From Symsagittifera roscoffensis (Eukaryota > Xenacoelomorpha > Acoela > Convolutidae): DNA of 64,000 bases. The notes below the pieces were generated by a model. The model saw only the letters and a list, made by a program, of their open reading frames with translations. It was not told the origin of the DNA and made no database searches. The position numbers were made by a program, and so were the translations under genes. The stretch covers positions 3,745,556 through 3,809,555 of the forward strand of contig NC_087062.1 of the NCBI RefSeq assembly GCF_963678635.1, written 5' to 3'. How positions within the stretch are numbered: the first letter of the stretch is position 1; every line of letters starts with the position of its first letter. This document shows positions 1 to 9,439 of this stretch, piece by piece.

Positions 1-158
1 ACTCAACATCCCTACCCATTAAACCCACCAAACATAACAGCTCAATCACTACCACCACCATTTATAACCACTGAAGTAAAATATAAATACGACAGATATA
101 CCAAAAAGACAATTGGTTACATCACATTTTATAACCCATACTCAGGATTATCATACAC

Positions 159-521
159 ATGTATATTCTAAAACTATTAATTTTTCTCCAACTCCTTTTT
201 CTAGTAATCTCAAATCAAAACATAAACCCTTCTCCCCGCACAGGACCCCAAGATTTATTAGTAACACATTACGATTGTGAAGAAAACGAACAAAAAACAC
301 TACACAAGTATGCAATAAATCAAGTATCACAATGCGAAACAGAACCCCAAGCCATAGAAACTACAAATGTAATAACAACACTTTATTCAAAAGCCCGAGC
401 AACTACAGTTATAGTATATAAATTCACAGCAACATTTTCTGAAAAGAAAGTACTTGTTCACAAGTCTCAAACGGAAATAAAAACCGACTTGACCATGAAT
501 CATTCTACCAAAGTAATATAG
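159..521 (+). pseudogene. N-terminal piece of envelope-like glycoprotein
   Basis: This 120-codon frame begins with a hydrophobic signal-peptide core (LLIFLQLLFLVIS, residues about 6-18), so its product would enter the secretory pathway. It has scattered cysteines and no other membrane segment. The frame stops at 521, while the frame one base away is open from about 443 to 2776. I infer that this is the first part of the glycoprotein encoded there, split by a single-base shift or sequencing error between 443 and 521. The coding strand is A/C-rich and very poor in G, like the genes downstream. The family was not recognised. The envelope role rests on the signal peptide, the downstream membrane anchor and the LTR context. 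Confidence 0.55.
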
Positions 522-2776
522 AACGACTTTTACATCTCAATCCAGAAGATTGTAAAAACGAGTTACTCCGACTAAACATCACAAAAAATAAAAACACAGA
601 TAGAAAGTTAGTATATTTCCAAGTTTTTTCAGATTCTGTACATCAAGCAGAACTTGAAAGATATCAAGGACATATAAAACTAGATGAAAAGTACCCATAT
701 AACGGCGCACACGGACGATTAACTTATGATATACACGATAAACACTGGATACCACACATTGGTATAAATGACCCATCAAACTGCAAAGCAGACACAAAAA
801 ATAAAGGATACCAAGAAATAATGTTTTTCGATTGGAAAATACAACTCGAAAAAATACAACTCACACGAGATTTATCAGACAACACAATGATCTATCAAGG
901 AATTAGATTACCTTGTAAAAACGACCAAGGTTATTGCGATCCTACAACAAGAACACAAGCAACAATTGTTTGGTTCCCCGAAGACACATGTACAACATTT
1001 CAAGTAGCAAAAATACACGCTCGTATGATAAAATTTCACGAAAAATATTTTATACAATCAATACCATATGAACAAGTAAATCCATTACGAAAAATAAGTT
1101 CTAATTTTAGAAACATTCATAATATAGAAAATAAATTAACACGTTTTCAAATATATCAAGAAACAGAACTTGCATGTAAATACAGAAACCCACTCCACAA
1201 AACACAATACTCTGAAATATTAGTTGAATACGAAAATGGATTCGACATGACCACTGGAAAACTAAAAGTTGACCCATACGCCACAAGTCATCCTCCAAAT
1301 GAAGGAACATCATACATACCAGTTCATTTTCAAAAGAATACAGGTCAACCTGGTGGACATTTAAAGCCCCAAGACGATCAAAGCACACGTTTACAAGAAC
1401 TATCACTAAAGAATAGTACATATTTTGGTAATATCCACTATGATATTCACTTAGATATGAAACTAGACTACACGATTAGCCGAATTTTTCAAGAAATGTC
1501 ACTCTCCGAATTAGAAACACTACACCAACTATGCGAATTAGAAAGAACACAAATATTACAATCACTTGCACTAGCAGTATTAAAAAAACCCTACGCAGGA
1601 TATTTACTATCAGGAAATAGATCAAATTTTTTAGACTATGAAGGAAACATCTTATGGTTTTATACTTGTACTAAAAAAGTATCACCACTATACGTTTTTG
1701 AAGATAAACGATGCTATAAAAGAATCCCTATCTTTTATAAGAATAAAGTACATTTCGTTGACACACTTTCACGAAGAACCTATTTCTGGGATACCGCAGT
1801 CCCATGTGGATCAGAAAATAGCCACAACGTAGTACAACTAAACCCTGATGAAGATAAATATTACCTTCTCACCCCATATCCCACATTAATGCAATCACTC
1901 AAAAAATTTTCACCAGAAAGCATTCGCGCTATCGCTCGAAACCCAAATATAGACTTACAATCAATAAGAATATACTCAAAATCAGATATTCAACATCACA
2001 TTAGAACACAACAATTCCAAGAATTATTAACACAAATGGACACAATACAAAGACAATCAATTGACCAAAACTTACGCAAACTTGAGGAAACCGCAGGATT
2101 TGCTGACATCTATACGCAAGACTATAGCGGATATTTTAAAGACATTAAAGATTATATATATCTAAACGGTGAAAAATACCGTCCCCAAGATATATCACCT
2201 ATCAATATTTTTAGCTTTGTTACACTCAAGAATGAAATTCTTGATTTTCTAGGATGGCCCTACTACATCTTAGAAAAACTGACTATTTTATACGCAATGT
2301 TTAACTTTATTGGATTTCTTTTTTCACTCTTAAAAGGAATCTATAACACATGTGCTATACACACACAAGTCAATAGACAAGCAAGTGTAGCACGCATACT
2401 ATTTGCAGGATTTTTTGGAATCTTTTCTACATCTATAAACAAAATTCTTTTAGACGCACAAATAAAAGAATATAACACAAAAATAGCAACAAGACAGAAC
2501 ACATACGACGAAGAACATAACAATGTAGACCCAACACCAACAGCACCACAGTTACCACCCCTACCACATAACCATCCATTATCCCTAGTCCCACGTAATT
2601 TTCGAAATTTAGCCATAACACATAATCAAAATTTTAGATCAACCATATCACAAAGTCCCATCCAACATATAATGCCACACCACTCACAAGATGAAAATAC
2701 TTATGAACAAATTATAGAACAACCCCATACCACCGCTTTTCAGTCTCAAAATAATAATTTTTTTAGCCCACGATGA
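443..2776 (+). CDS. Envelope-like transmembrane glycoprotein of an LTR retroelement (main part)
   Basis: The frame is open from about 443; its first ATG is at 821, giving 651 residues, but the true start is probably the signal peptide at 159. Numbered from 821, the ectodomain has cysteine pairs (PCKNDQGYC near residue 31) and two N-glycosylation sites (NST, NRS). There are two hydrophobic stretches, about residues 488-505 and 526-541. A tail of about 108 residues follows, rich in Pro, Gln, His and Asn. This is the architecture of a type I fusion glycoprotein, as seen in endogenous retroviruses and Ty3/gypsy or BEL/Pao elements with env. The stop overlaps the next start (ATGA, 2773-2776). The family is not identified; length and intactness suggest a fairly recent copy. 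Confidence 0.6.
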   Translation, partial: KESTCSQVSNGNKNRLDHESFYQSNIERLLHLNPEDCKNELLRLNITKNKNTDRKLVYFQVFSDSVHQAELERYQGHIKLDEKYPYNGAHGRLTYDIHDKHWIPHIGINDPSNCKADTKNKGYQEIMFFDWKIQLEKIQLTRDLSDNTMIYQGIRLPCKNDQGYCDPTTRTQATIVWFPEDTCTTFQVAKIHARMIKFHEKYFIQSIPYEQVNPLRKISSNFRNIHNIENKLTRFQIYQETELACKYRNPLHKTQYSEILVEYENGFDMTTGKLKVDPYATSHPPNEGTSYIPVHFQKNTGQPGGHLKPQDDQSTRLQELSLKNSTYFGNIHYDIHLDMKLDYTISRIFQEMSLSELETLHQLCELERTQILQSLALAVLKKPYAGYLLSGNRSNFLDYEGNILWFYTCTKKVSPLYVFEDKRCYKRIPIFYKNKVHFVDTLSRRTYFWDTAVPCGSENSHNVVQLNPDEDKYYLLTPYPTLMQSLKKFSPESIRAIARNPNIDLQSIRIYSKSDIQHHIRTQQFQELLTQMDTIQRQSIDQNLRKLEETAGFADIYTQDYSGYFKDIKDYIYLNGEKYRPQDISPINIFSFVTLKNEILDFLGWPYYILEKLTILYAMFNFIGFLFSLLKGIYNTCAIHTQVNRQASVARILFAGFFGIFSTSINKILLDAQIKEYNTKIATRQNTYDEEHNNVDPTPTAPQLPPLPHNHPLSLVPRNFRNLAITHNQNFRSTISQSPIQHIMPHHSQDENTYEQIIEQPHTTAFQSQNNNFFSPR

Positions 2777-4581
2777 GCCGACAACTTGGATCCCTACACC
2801 GTTCAAATTCCCACCCAATCAACCTCACTACTCCCATTACAATAATACCACTTTTTGCTTTCCCGCCACCCGATTTCCCAACCAGTAATGTAACATCAGG
2901 CATGAATTCCGATACTAATTCACACATCTCAGTTTTATACTCCACATCACAACTCAATAACCCGAATATTGAAACCCCCGATGAATTTGCCGACTCTGAA
3001 CCATCTCCATCCAATAATTTTCCCACCAACCCCTCAAATTTTTCCCAGCCCCCTTTTCAACCCATATTACCAAATAACCCTGACCCAACCAACTCTACAC
3101 CCTATTATGCTTCCCAAGTCACTCCAACCTACTCCTCACTTCACTCAGACCAATCATCTCATTCTCCAGATACCCCCCGAATCTCCCCAGAACTAGATAA
3201 TTTCATTACCCTACAACAACAACCCTATCATCTTGACATCCCAACCATAAACCAAATCTCATCCACAATAGATTCATCCAACCCTCCTACCCCTACAGCC
3301 TCTTCAATATATACTGAATCATTAGCACCATCATCCACATCTACTGAATCTTCACTCAGCACTAATAGAGCTTACCGCACTTTTAAAAGAAAGTTCCCCA
3401 ACCATCCTTTCCCAGCGAAACCAGGAACAGCCCGTGAATATATCAACCATCCAAAACACACTAACACAAAAGAATTTTTAGCTATCACCTTACCCTCATT
3501 TCCACAATACACCTTAAACACCCCTCACGACATTAACGAGACACGTAACTTTGTAGACGAACACGTTTTAATGCCTACCCTTCCTTGGACCTCATATTAT
3601 TATTTTACTAATCCCCTTTGCTTACCTTTATCTAACACTCACATCGATATAGAACGAAATAAGGACATGCTATATCGACTCACTACACCACTAACACCTA
3701 GACAATTTACTTACATTGGATATAAAAAATCACTAAAAACACACACTGCACCCCGAGCAAATGAATATACACTAGAATATTACGATCATAACATCATCAG
3801 AACTAACCAAGATCAATTCTTAGACGACGATCGCTTCGCTAACCCACAAATCACCGAGAAATTTTTCATTAAAACACCATATGTATTTACACTAAATATC
3901 TTCGATCGCAAGTTTGACCACATTATTTCAGAAGCACTAACAGACACGCAAGCCTACGAAAGTTTTAAAGAACGCTTCCAAATATTTTCACTAACCTTTC
4001 ATTTCCTTGCACCACATGAAAGAGATTTGCACTGCTCACACGATATTATGTTGCGCACTAAACAAACACACACATATACTTATTATCGTTTCATCCAAAA
4101 TCACTTTGACCTACACACTCCCTCCAGACAACCACACCATCGTTTTCAATTCATCAATTCCAAATACACCTCACCATTCTTTCTTAACTTCACATATTGC
4201 ATTAAAGATACTAACCTTCATGGTATTCTTCGAAATTATGATCCCATAACCCAAATGTATATCTTTTGTCCCATCACCAAGACCTTCAACGCAGAAGAAT
4301 CCCGACCCTTCCTCATCCCACACGAGTTTGTACAACCTATAGAAATCCCCATTTTAGAATTCATCCATAACACTAAATTCAACCACAAATTATCTAATCT
4401 AATCCAAAACACACCTTATGAATTTGCAGTTGGCACTGAAGAACTAACCACCATTAAGGCACTTCAATTGCTTTGGCCACTGCTTCAAACTAAAAATATC
4501 ATCCGCATCTTAGCCAAATTACTAACAACTTCAGATCTCATCCACGACATCTTCCCCCACGGTTTCTTCCCCGACGACTAA
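2773..4581 (+). CDS. Unrecognised 602-residue protein encoded after the envelope gene
   Basis: This is an intact frame whose ATG overlaps the stop of the glycoprotein frame by four bases. Residues 1 to about 200 are rich in Pro, Ser, Thr and Asn with no predicted fold. From about residue 205 to the end the sequence is mixed and globular, rich in aromatic residues and histidines. It has no signal peptide, no convincing membrane segment and no catalytic motif I can name. It shares the G-poor, A/C-rich strand bias of the glycoprotein, so it belongs to the same element. Gypsy-type elements normally have no gene between env and the 3' LTR, so it is an accessory gene. It could be a regulator, a structural protein or a captured gene. 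Confidence 0.6.
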   Translation: MSRQLGSLHRSNSHPINLTTPITIIPLFAFPPPDFPTSNVTSGMNSDTNSHISVLYSTSQLNNPNIETPDEFADSEPSPSNNFPTNPSNFSQPPFQPILPNNPDPTNSTPYYASQVTPTYSSLHSDQSSHSPDTPRISPELDNFITLQQQPYHLDIPTINQISSTIDSSNPPTPTASSIYTESLAPSSTSTESSLSTNRAYRTFKRKFPNHPFPAKPGTAREYINHPKHTNTKEFLAITLPSFPQYTLNTPHDINETRNFVDEHVLMPTLPWTSYYYFTNPLCLPLSNTHIDIERNKDMLYRLTTPLTPRQFTYIGYKKSLKTHTAPRANEYTLEYYDHNIIRTNQDQFLDDDRFANPQITEKFFIKTPYVFTLNIFDRKFDHIISEALTDTQAYESFKERFQIFSLTFHFLAPHERDLHCSHDIMLRTKQTHTYTYYRFIQNHFDLHTPSRQPHHRFQFINSKYTSPFFLNFTYCIKDTNLHGILRNYDPITQMYIFCPITKTFNAEESRPFLIPHEFVQPIEIPILEFIHNTKFNHKLSNLIQNTPYEFAVGTEELTTIKALQLLWPLLQTKNIIRILAKLLTTSDLIHDIFPHGFFPDD

Positions 4582-4584
4582 CAG

Positions 4585-4660
4585 GTAAGTATGAATTATA
4601 CATATTACTAACTAATTTAAATATTAGAAACTCACCATTCTTTATCCATGTTTTCTTTAG
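4585..4660 (+). other. 76-bp spliceosomal intron just after the accessory gene stop
   Basis: The stop TAA (4579-4581) is followed after three bases by a strong donor (CAG|GTAAGTATG, 4582-4593). A TACTAAC branch point lies at 4607-4613 and a pyrimidine-rich acceptor (TTTTCTTTAG) ends at 4660. All three signals are near consensus. The intron would lie in the 3' UTR, very close to the stop. Confidence 0.6.
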
Positions 4661-6583
4661 AATTTTAGCCTTCACCCAACGATCATCTGAAAAATTCACA
4701 AAAGAAAATAAAAAATTGAAAACTTCTTCAAACTGTTTAAAACTCTATTAATTTTTTTTCATCAAATAATTAAATAAATATAATACCAATGCAGTAATTT
4801 AATTCATAAATTTTTCCCCCACAAGCAGTAAATCTAAAAATAATGAAAATTTGTAACTTAATTTTCCCCAACAACTAGCAGTAAAATTAAAAATTCTATG
4901 TAGTAAATTAATAAGAAGCAAATGCAGTACTAACCTTTTGATATTTTCATTCACTCGCACAAGAATTCTATCCAAACTCGCACAGCTCGCCCACGAAGAA
5001 TTGTTTAAACTATGAATTTCAGTTTCAAGCTTTCACAACTCAACAACTCTAACACACGATAACAAGTTTCAAACTTTCCTTTAACCCGGTTGGAAAGGAA
5101 TTATATACTAAACAAAACTAACCAATGCAGCTTACTAAACACCACAACACATAGCATAACAGCATGACTAAGAAAAGGAAACCAACGGTACCCAAACCGG
5201 ATTAACCCAGTTTAAAACCGGATAATTTATTCTTTTGAAGACTATTATAAAGTCTAAGAAAGAAAAAATAAAACACAAAAAAGTCGCAAGACAAACCCAT
5301 ACCAAAAACAAATTGATTTTGAAAAACGGACACGACCAAAGTAACATAAGAAAGACCAACATAAACCCAGCATAAAACGTTATCACATAACAGGACCTCT
5401 CAAAGAAACAGCACGAAATCATACTCCCACTCCTGGCCTAACCCACCAGGAAGGACGTCCTGAGCATGCTCTATAGCCGGCCTAACCCACCGCGCTACAT
5501 CCACGCTTTGTGACCACACTCCTATTTTTAATAAGAGCTACTCAAGGGTGAGTAACTTTTCAAAATAACTGAACTAAAACAAAAAGCTTTTGTGAAAACA
5601 ACTAACCAAAATCATAATTAAAAACATTAAACTAATAAAAGTTTTATAAAATGTAAATTACATTATGCAATACATAGATCAGAATACAACACCAAGGACG
5701 AACATCCAAAGACAAAACGACCCCACTACACTCGAGAAAGAATGGCCAACTACAATCAATATGCCGCTCACAATCACAACTCAAAGGATTTAGAGTACGA
5801 CTTGACTTCGCAGAAAAGGACTTCATTGAACTAGACCAATGACCACCTCGATGTTCAAGTATACGTACAGATCCGAGTAACCAGGCATCCCCTCCACGCA
5901 CAATCTCCACGCCATTCCTAGACAAGATCAAAACACAAAGAAGTTCTCATCAATGAAACAGAAAAACCTGACATAGCCAACCATTCTGAAATCAGATTTG
6001 AGTTTGTTGCAAAGACCCAGTCGTTGTCTTGAGAAGACACAACGATTGAATCTGGGACTTCTCTAATAAGAAAACCCAGAAGAAATAAGATGTTAGCCAA
6101 ATACCAACGTCCATCATCCATCCTTTGAATTGCAGAAAGACTATTCTAAAAAACTCTGTAAAACCCGGATGGGTGGAACCTGATCTAAACTACATTTTAT
6201 GATTGGATAAATTAGATATTTTACCAATGTAAAGTATTTAATATTAACCAATCATGATCCATCTGACTAACAATCCACTTATTTGTAAGTGCTGAAATTA
6301 CTTGTAATTTCAGCACCAGAGAGATTTGAATTTAACTTAGAAATTAGTTGACTCTCCAAGAAGACTTCAGCAACCGCAATAAACCAGTATACCCTAGATC
6401 TATTGAGTCTAGCAGAGACTAGTTAAACAACCTGAGACTAGATAGTATAAGAGTAAGATTAGGATCGGTATTAGACTAAGAAGTTGCACGAATCTATCCG
6501 GCCGAAAATAAGATAGCGTGACGAGCAGACGGTGTACCCTATCCGAAATTACTCTATGAGTTATACCCATCGGTCATAACTCA
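4661..6583 (+). mobile_element. 3' untranslated region and 3' LTR of the envelope-bearing element
   Basis: There is no coding sequence here. The last 400 bases (about 6180-6583) are clearly related to the ends of the LTRs at 32470-32804, 33780-33961, 47240-47583 and 48540-48743. Shared landmarks are an AGAGTAAGATTAGGA block, GAAGTTGCACGAATCTAT and ACTCTATGAG. In those copies the LTR ends in aaactca just before a primer-binding-site-like TGG; here the matching end is aactca at 6583. The LTR's 5' boundary could not be placed. A GCAGTAAA-like motif recurs at 4791-4936, and GGCCTAACCCACC occurs twice near 5434 and 5478. Confidence 0.55.
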
Positions 6584-6617
6584 TTAGGCAATTACATGTA
6601 AAAAACAGGCCAATATA

Positions 6618-7013
6618 CAGGTGCGGATCTTGAGGGGGGGGGGCAAACTTTCAAACATTTTTTGAAAGAATTTATGACCGTTTTTTAGGTCGACCGATTG
6701 GGTTTTCTGAGCGCTTTGAAACCATTTTTGAAAAAGGCCGAAGAAGGCGTTTGTAGGCAACTTTGAAAAGTTTTCGATCAAAAAATTGCGCTTTTTGGCG
6801 CGTCCTCCCCCCTCAAAATTAGTATAGTTTGGCGCCAAATGCACCCTTAGAAAAATTTTCAGGTCAGTCAGCCAAAAATGGATGTCTCAAAAAAGTACAA
6901 AGGAGTGACCCTTTTAGTCGGCAGGGGGTCGAATCCCTGATGGTGGGGGCGGGGGAGGGGGGGGGGAAAGATGATGCGTCCAAACCCCCCCCCCCCTCTT
7001 AAATCCGCTACTG
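6618..7013. mobile_element. hAT-type MITE with 8-bp target duplication
   Basis: The 396-bp element starts CAGGTGCGGATCTTGAGGGG and its other end, read inward, is CAGTAGCGGATTTAAGAGGG, forming imperfect terminal inverted repeats that lead into long G or C runs. CCAATATA (6610-6617) and CCAATATG (7014-7021) flank it, a 7-of-8 match at the length hAT transposases produce. It has no coding capacity; frames across it are noise. Confidence 0.8.
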
Positions 7014-7021
7014 CCAATATG

Positions 7022-8047
7022 TACATAGCGGAGCGGCATCCTGAACAATAGCCATATTTAAGAAAGCGATTTGACAACGATTACTCTCATTTGCATTGTA
7101 TCGACGCTTGCTCAAAGTAAAAAAAAACTAGTGGGCTCCAACTTTGTGTGATTTGACTCAGATGAATCCTACAAACTTTCCTCAGCACCGCGTTTTATAC
7201 ATTAAGAAGAAGTAGAAGGGCTCATTTGTCCTCACAGAGGGTTTTTCGAACTTATTCGGGTTCAAAACTTTTCTTGAACTTGACCAACCTGAGTTTTCGT
7301 GCTGGTAGATTGGGCTAGCTAAAGGGGCTTGCAGTCAAGTAATATTATTGTTTTAGATTTATTGCTGTTTTCGTTGCTCGACAGTTTTAATTGCTTTGCT
7401 ATTGCCGTAGAAAAGAACAATATGACTCACTTAAACTCTGAAATGCTGCCTCATTACTTACTATCTATCATGGTCGTACTGACAGCAAAAAATAATAAAT
7501 TTTGTCAGAAATAAGGGAGAAGAAATTGTTTTGACGTTTATTTTTGACGTATGGCCTATTTGTGGCTTATGAAAACACTCTATTTTTTTAGACGAGTTCT
7601 TTGAATAGATTGTTTGGAATACTTGTTTGACTTCTTAGGGAACCCAATCAGAAAACTTTTTAATTAGTGAAATCAATTTGGGTCGCAATAAATTCTCCGA
7701 TGTTTTTTCGAGTGATTCTTACTAACTACTACAAGATAAACCTGTCAACATTTTTTGAACAGTTTAATAGATCTATAGCAAAAAATAAAGCTCTCTTGAG
7801 ATTTCAAAATACCATTAAAAGACTATCCGGGTTAATGCGATTTAGAGCCAAAAATTGGCATATTTAGAAAACTTTTCAGCGGGAAGGACGGATGGCCGAA
7901 AAAGAGATGTTTTAAAACTACAAAAGCATTCTCCTTTGGGTTGTTGATTTTCGAAAAGTGCTGGGCTTTTTGGGGGAATTTACGCATCTACACAATTCTA
8001 TTGCATTTTCTGTGTTGCACCCAACTTGCTTACTTTGTGTGTTTCAG
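7022..8047. other. Non-coding stretch, probably intron of the FN3-domain gene
   Basis: No convincing coding region, RNA gene or repeat was seen. It ends in the acceptor TTTGTGTGTTTCAG (8034-8047) of the FN3 exon, so at least its 3' part is intron. Short open frames (7329-7514, 7667-7867) have no splice or composition support. Confidence 0.45.
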
Positions 8048-8392
8048 CCGATCAAGATAGCAACGCGTTTGCCTACCGACCGACAACTTCTTCATTTAAA
8101 CTGTCATGGGATGCCCTAAACGACCTCAAAAAACGCAAACGACATCGGCGATCGGAAGATTCGGTTGTTCAAATTAACATACAAGCCCAAATTATGAGAT
8201 CGAATCTAACAGACGCTCTCTTTTCTGCAGAACAGTTGCAAGGTTTGTCCGTGAACAAAACAATCTCGGTTGCATCTGGGACCTTTTTGCAGGGCCTGCA
8301 GTCGGGCTCATCGTACAATGTTGCAATCACTGGCCTCAATGATCAAGGCCTTCCAATTGAGAACAAAGCACTCAATACTTCAGCTGTGACAG
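8048..8392 (+). CDS. Exon encoding a fibronectin type III domain
   Basis: This 345-bp exon lies between a TTTCAG acceptor and an AG|GCGAGT donor and starts and ends in phase 1, the usual phase for modular extracellular domains. The translation has FN3 hallmarks: SFKLSWDAL with the conserved Trp early, then TFLQGLQSGSSYNVAITGLN, which carries the conserved L..G..Y.V.I pattern of the E-F strands, then a short G strand ending TSAVT. A basic KKRKRHRR segment sits in the loop after the Trp strand. Base composition is more balanced than the surroundings. FN3 repeats usually occur in receptors, phosphatases or adhesion proteins; which one this is cannot be told from two exons. Confidence 0.75.
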
Positions 8393-8879
8393 GCGAGTCG
8401 CATAAATTTCAACTAATTCCAACTCTTGCGCTCTATTTACTAAAATTCATTAAAAAAACGTTCATCAGTGATTTGCAGATGATAACGCATTTGTGCGGAT
8501 GTTTCATAGTGGTGGTAAACTCTAAGTCAAAACACCAGGAAATATAGCAACCATTGATTCTTTAATTAAGTAATATTCAATTGCTTGACTTACCTTTTTA
8601 CACTCGATTGAAATAGTTAGAAAAACTGATCAAACGTATAGAAAAAACCCGTTAGGTAACCTCATAAAAAATGAGAAACGATGTATAACAGTTCTCAACT
8701 ATGTATAACAGTTCTCATACTTTCAGTATTGGTACTCAACGTACCTGATTGGTACTCAATCAGACTGTACAAATTCAATAGGAATAATAGCCTACCAGCT
8801 TTATATCATAAGAGGCTAACAGGGCATTAGTTACGCCGGCACTTTGAGTGATTAGTTTAAGCGTAGTAAGCATTCTAGT

Positions 8880-9430
8880 AAGGTTTAACGTAGAGTTGAG
8901 CTGTCTGTCTACTTCCCCCAAAGGAGGTGACAACGACAAGGACTAACTGGATACGAGTAACCACCCTTGAACTGGATACGTCAACCCTCCACGAACTGGA
9001 AACGAGCAACTTCTCACAGCTGGAGCCCTTTGAAACAGTGCGGTAACACGGAACCACAGAAGGACTTTGACACAGGCAGTTCTACACAAAAATACAACAT
9101 AGCATCACATCATCAATGGTTTGATTCAACAACCGACAGCCTAATCAAACCCATGATATCAGATAACACAACATTACTAGTGTGTAACATGCCATCTAAA
9201 GCATTTTAGGAAGCAGTCATGTGCGAACGAAAAGATAAACGTTTTGAACAAGGATATCGTGGAACAAAAAAACTACTTTGCCAAGGCTTTGGACCAAAAC
9301 AAACTGGTACCAACAAAAACCAAGAGACATGCGTGTGCTTATAACTTCTCAAGGAACCGACCTACGGAACTACTAGGAACATTGAAAGTAGATTTTCATG
9401 ACAATCAAATGGGAAATTCAAGCGTTCAAA
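8880..9430 (+). other. A/C-rich coding-like stretch, unassigned
   Basis: Open frames with little G run through this part, including a leucine-periodic stretch (ELDTSTLHELETSNFSQLE) made of about three 24-base repeats, and a cysteine-bearing segment near 9220-9340. Composition resembles the + strand of the envelope-bearing element at 1-4581, so it may be a fragment of such an element. No domain was recognised. Confidence 0.25.
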
Positions 9431-9439
9431 CCTTAAGAA

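Noticed and set aside
579-797. Open frames antisense to the envelope gene (also 1107-1421, 2341-2621, 2763-3029)
   Set aside because: They are shadows caused by the G-poor composition of the coding strand and have no domains.
5168-6121. Open frames on the - strand of the LTR (5168-5422, 5644-5931, 5918-6121)
   Set aside because: They lie in sequence that behaves as LTR and have no recognisable domain or start context.
7329-7867. Upstream exons of the FN3 gene in 7329-7867
   Set aside because: No FN3 or signal sequence and no matching phase-1 splice pair could be found.
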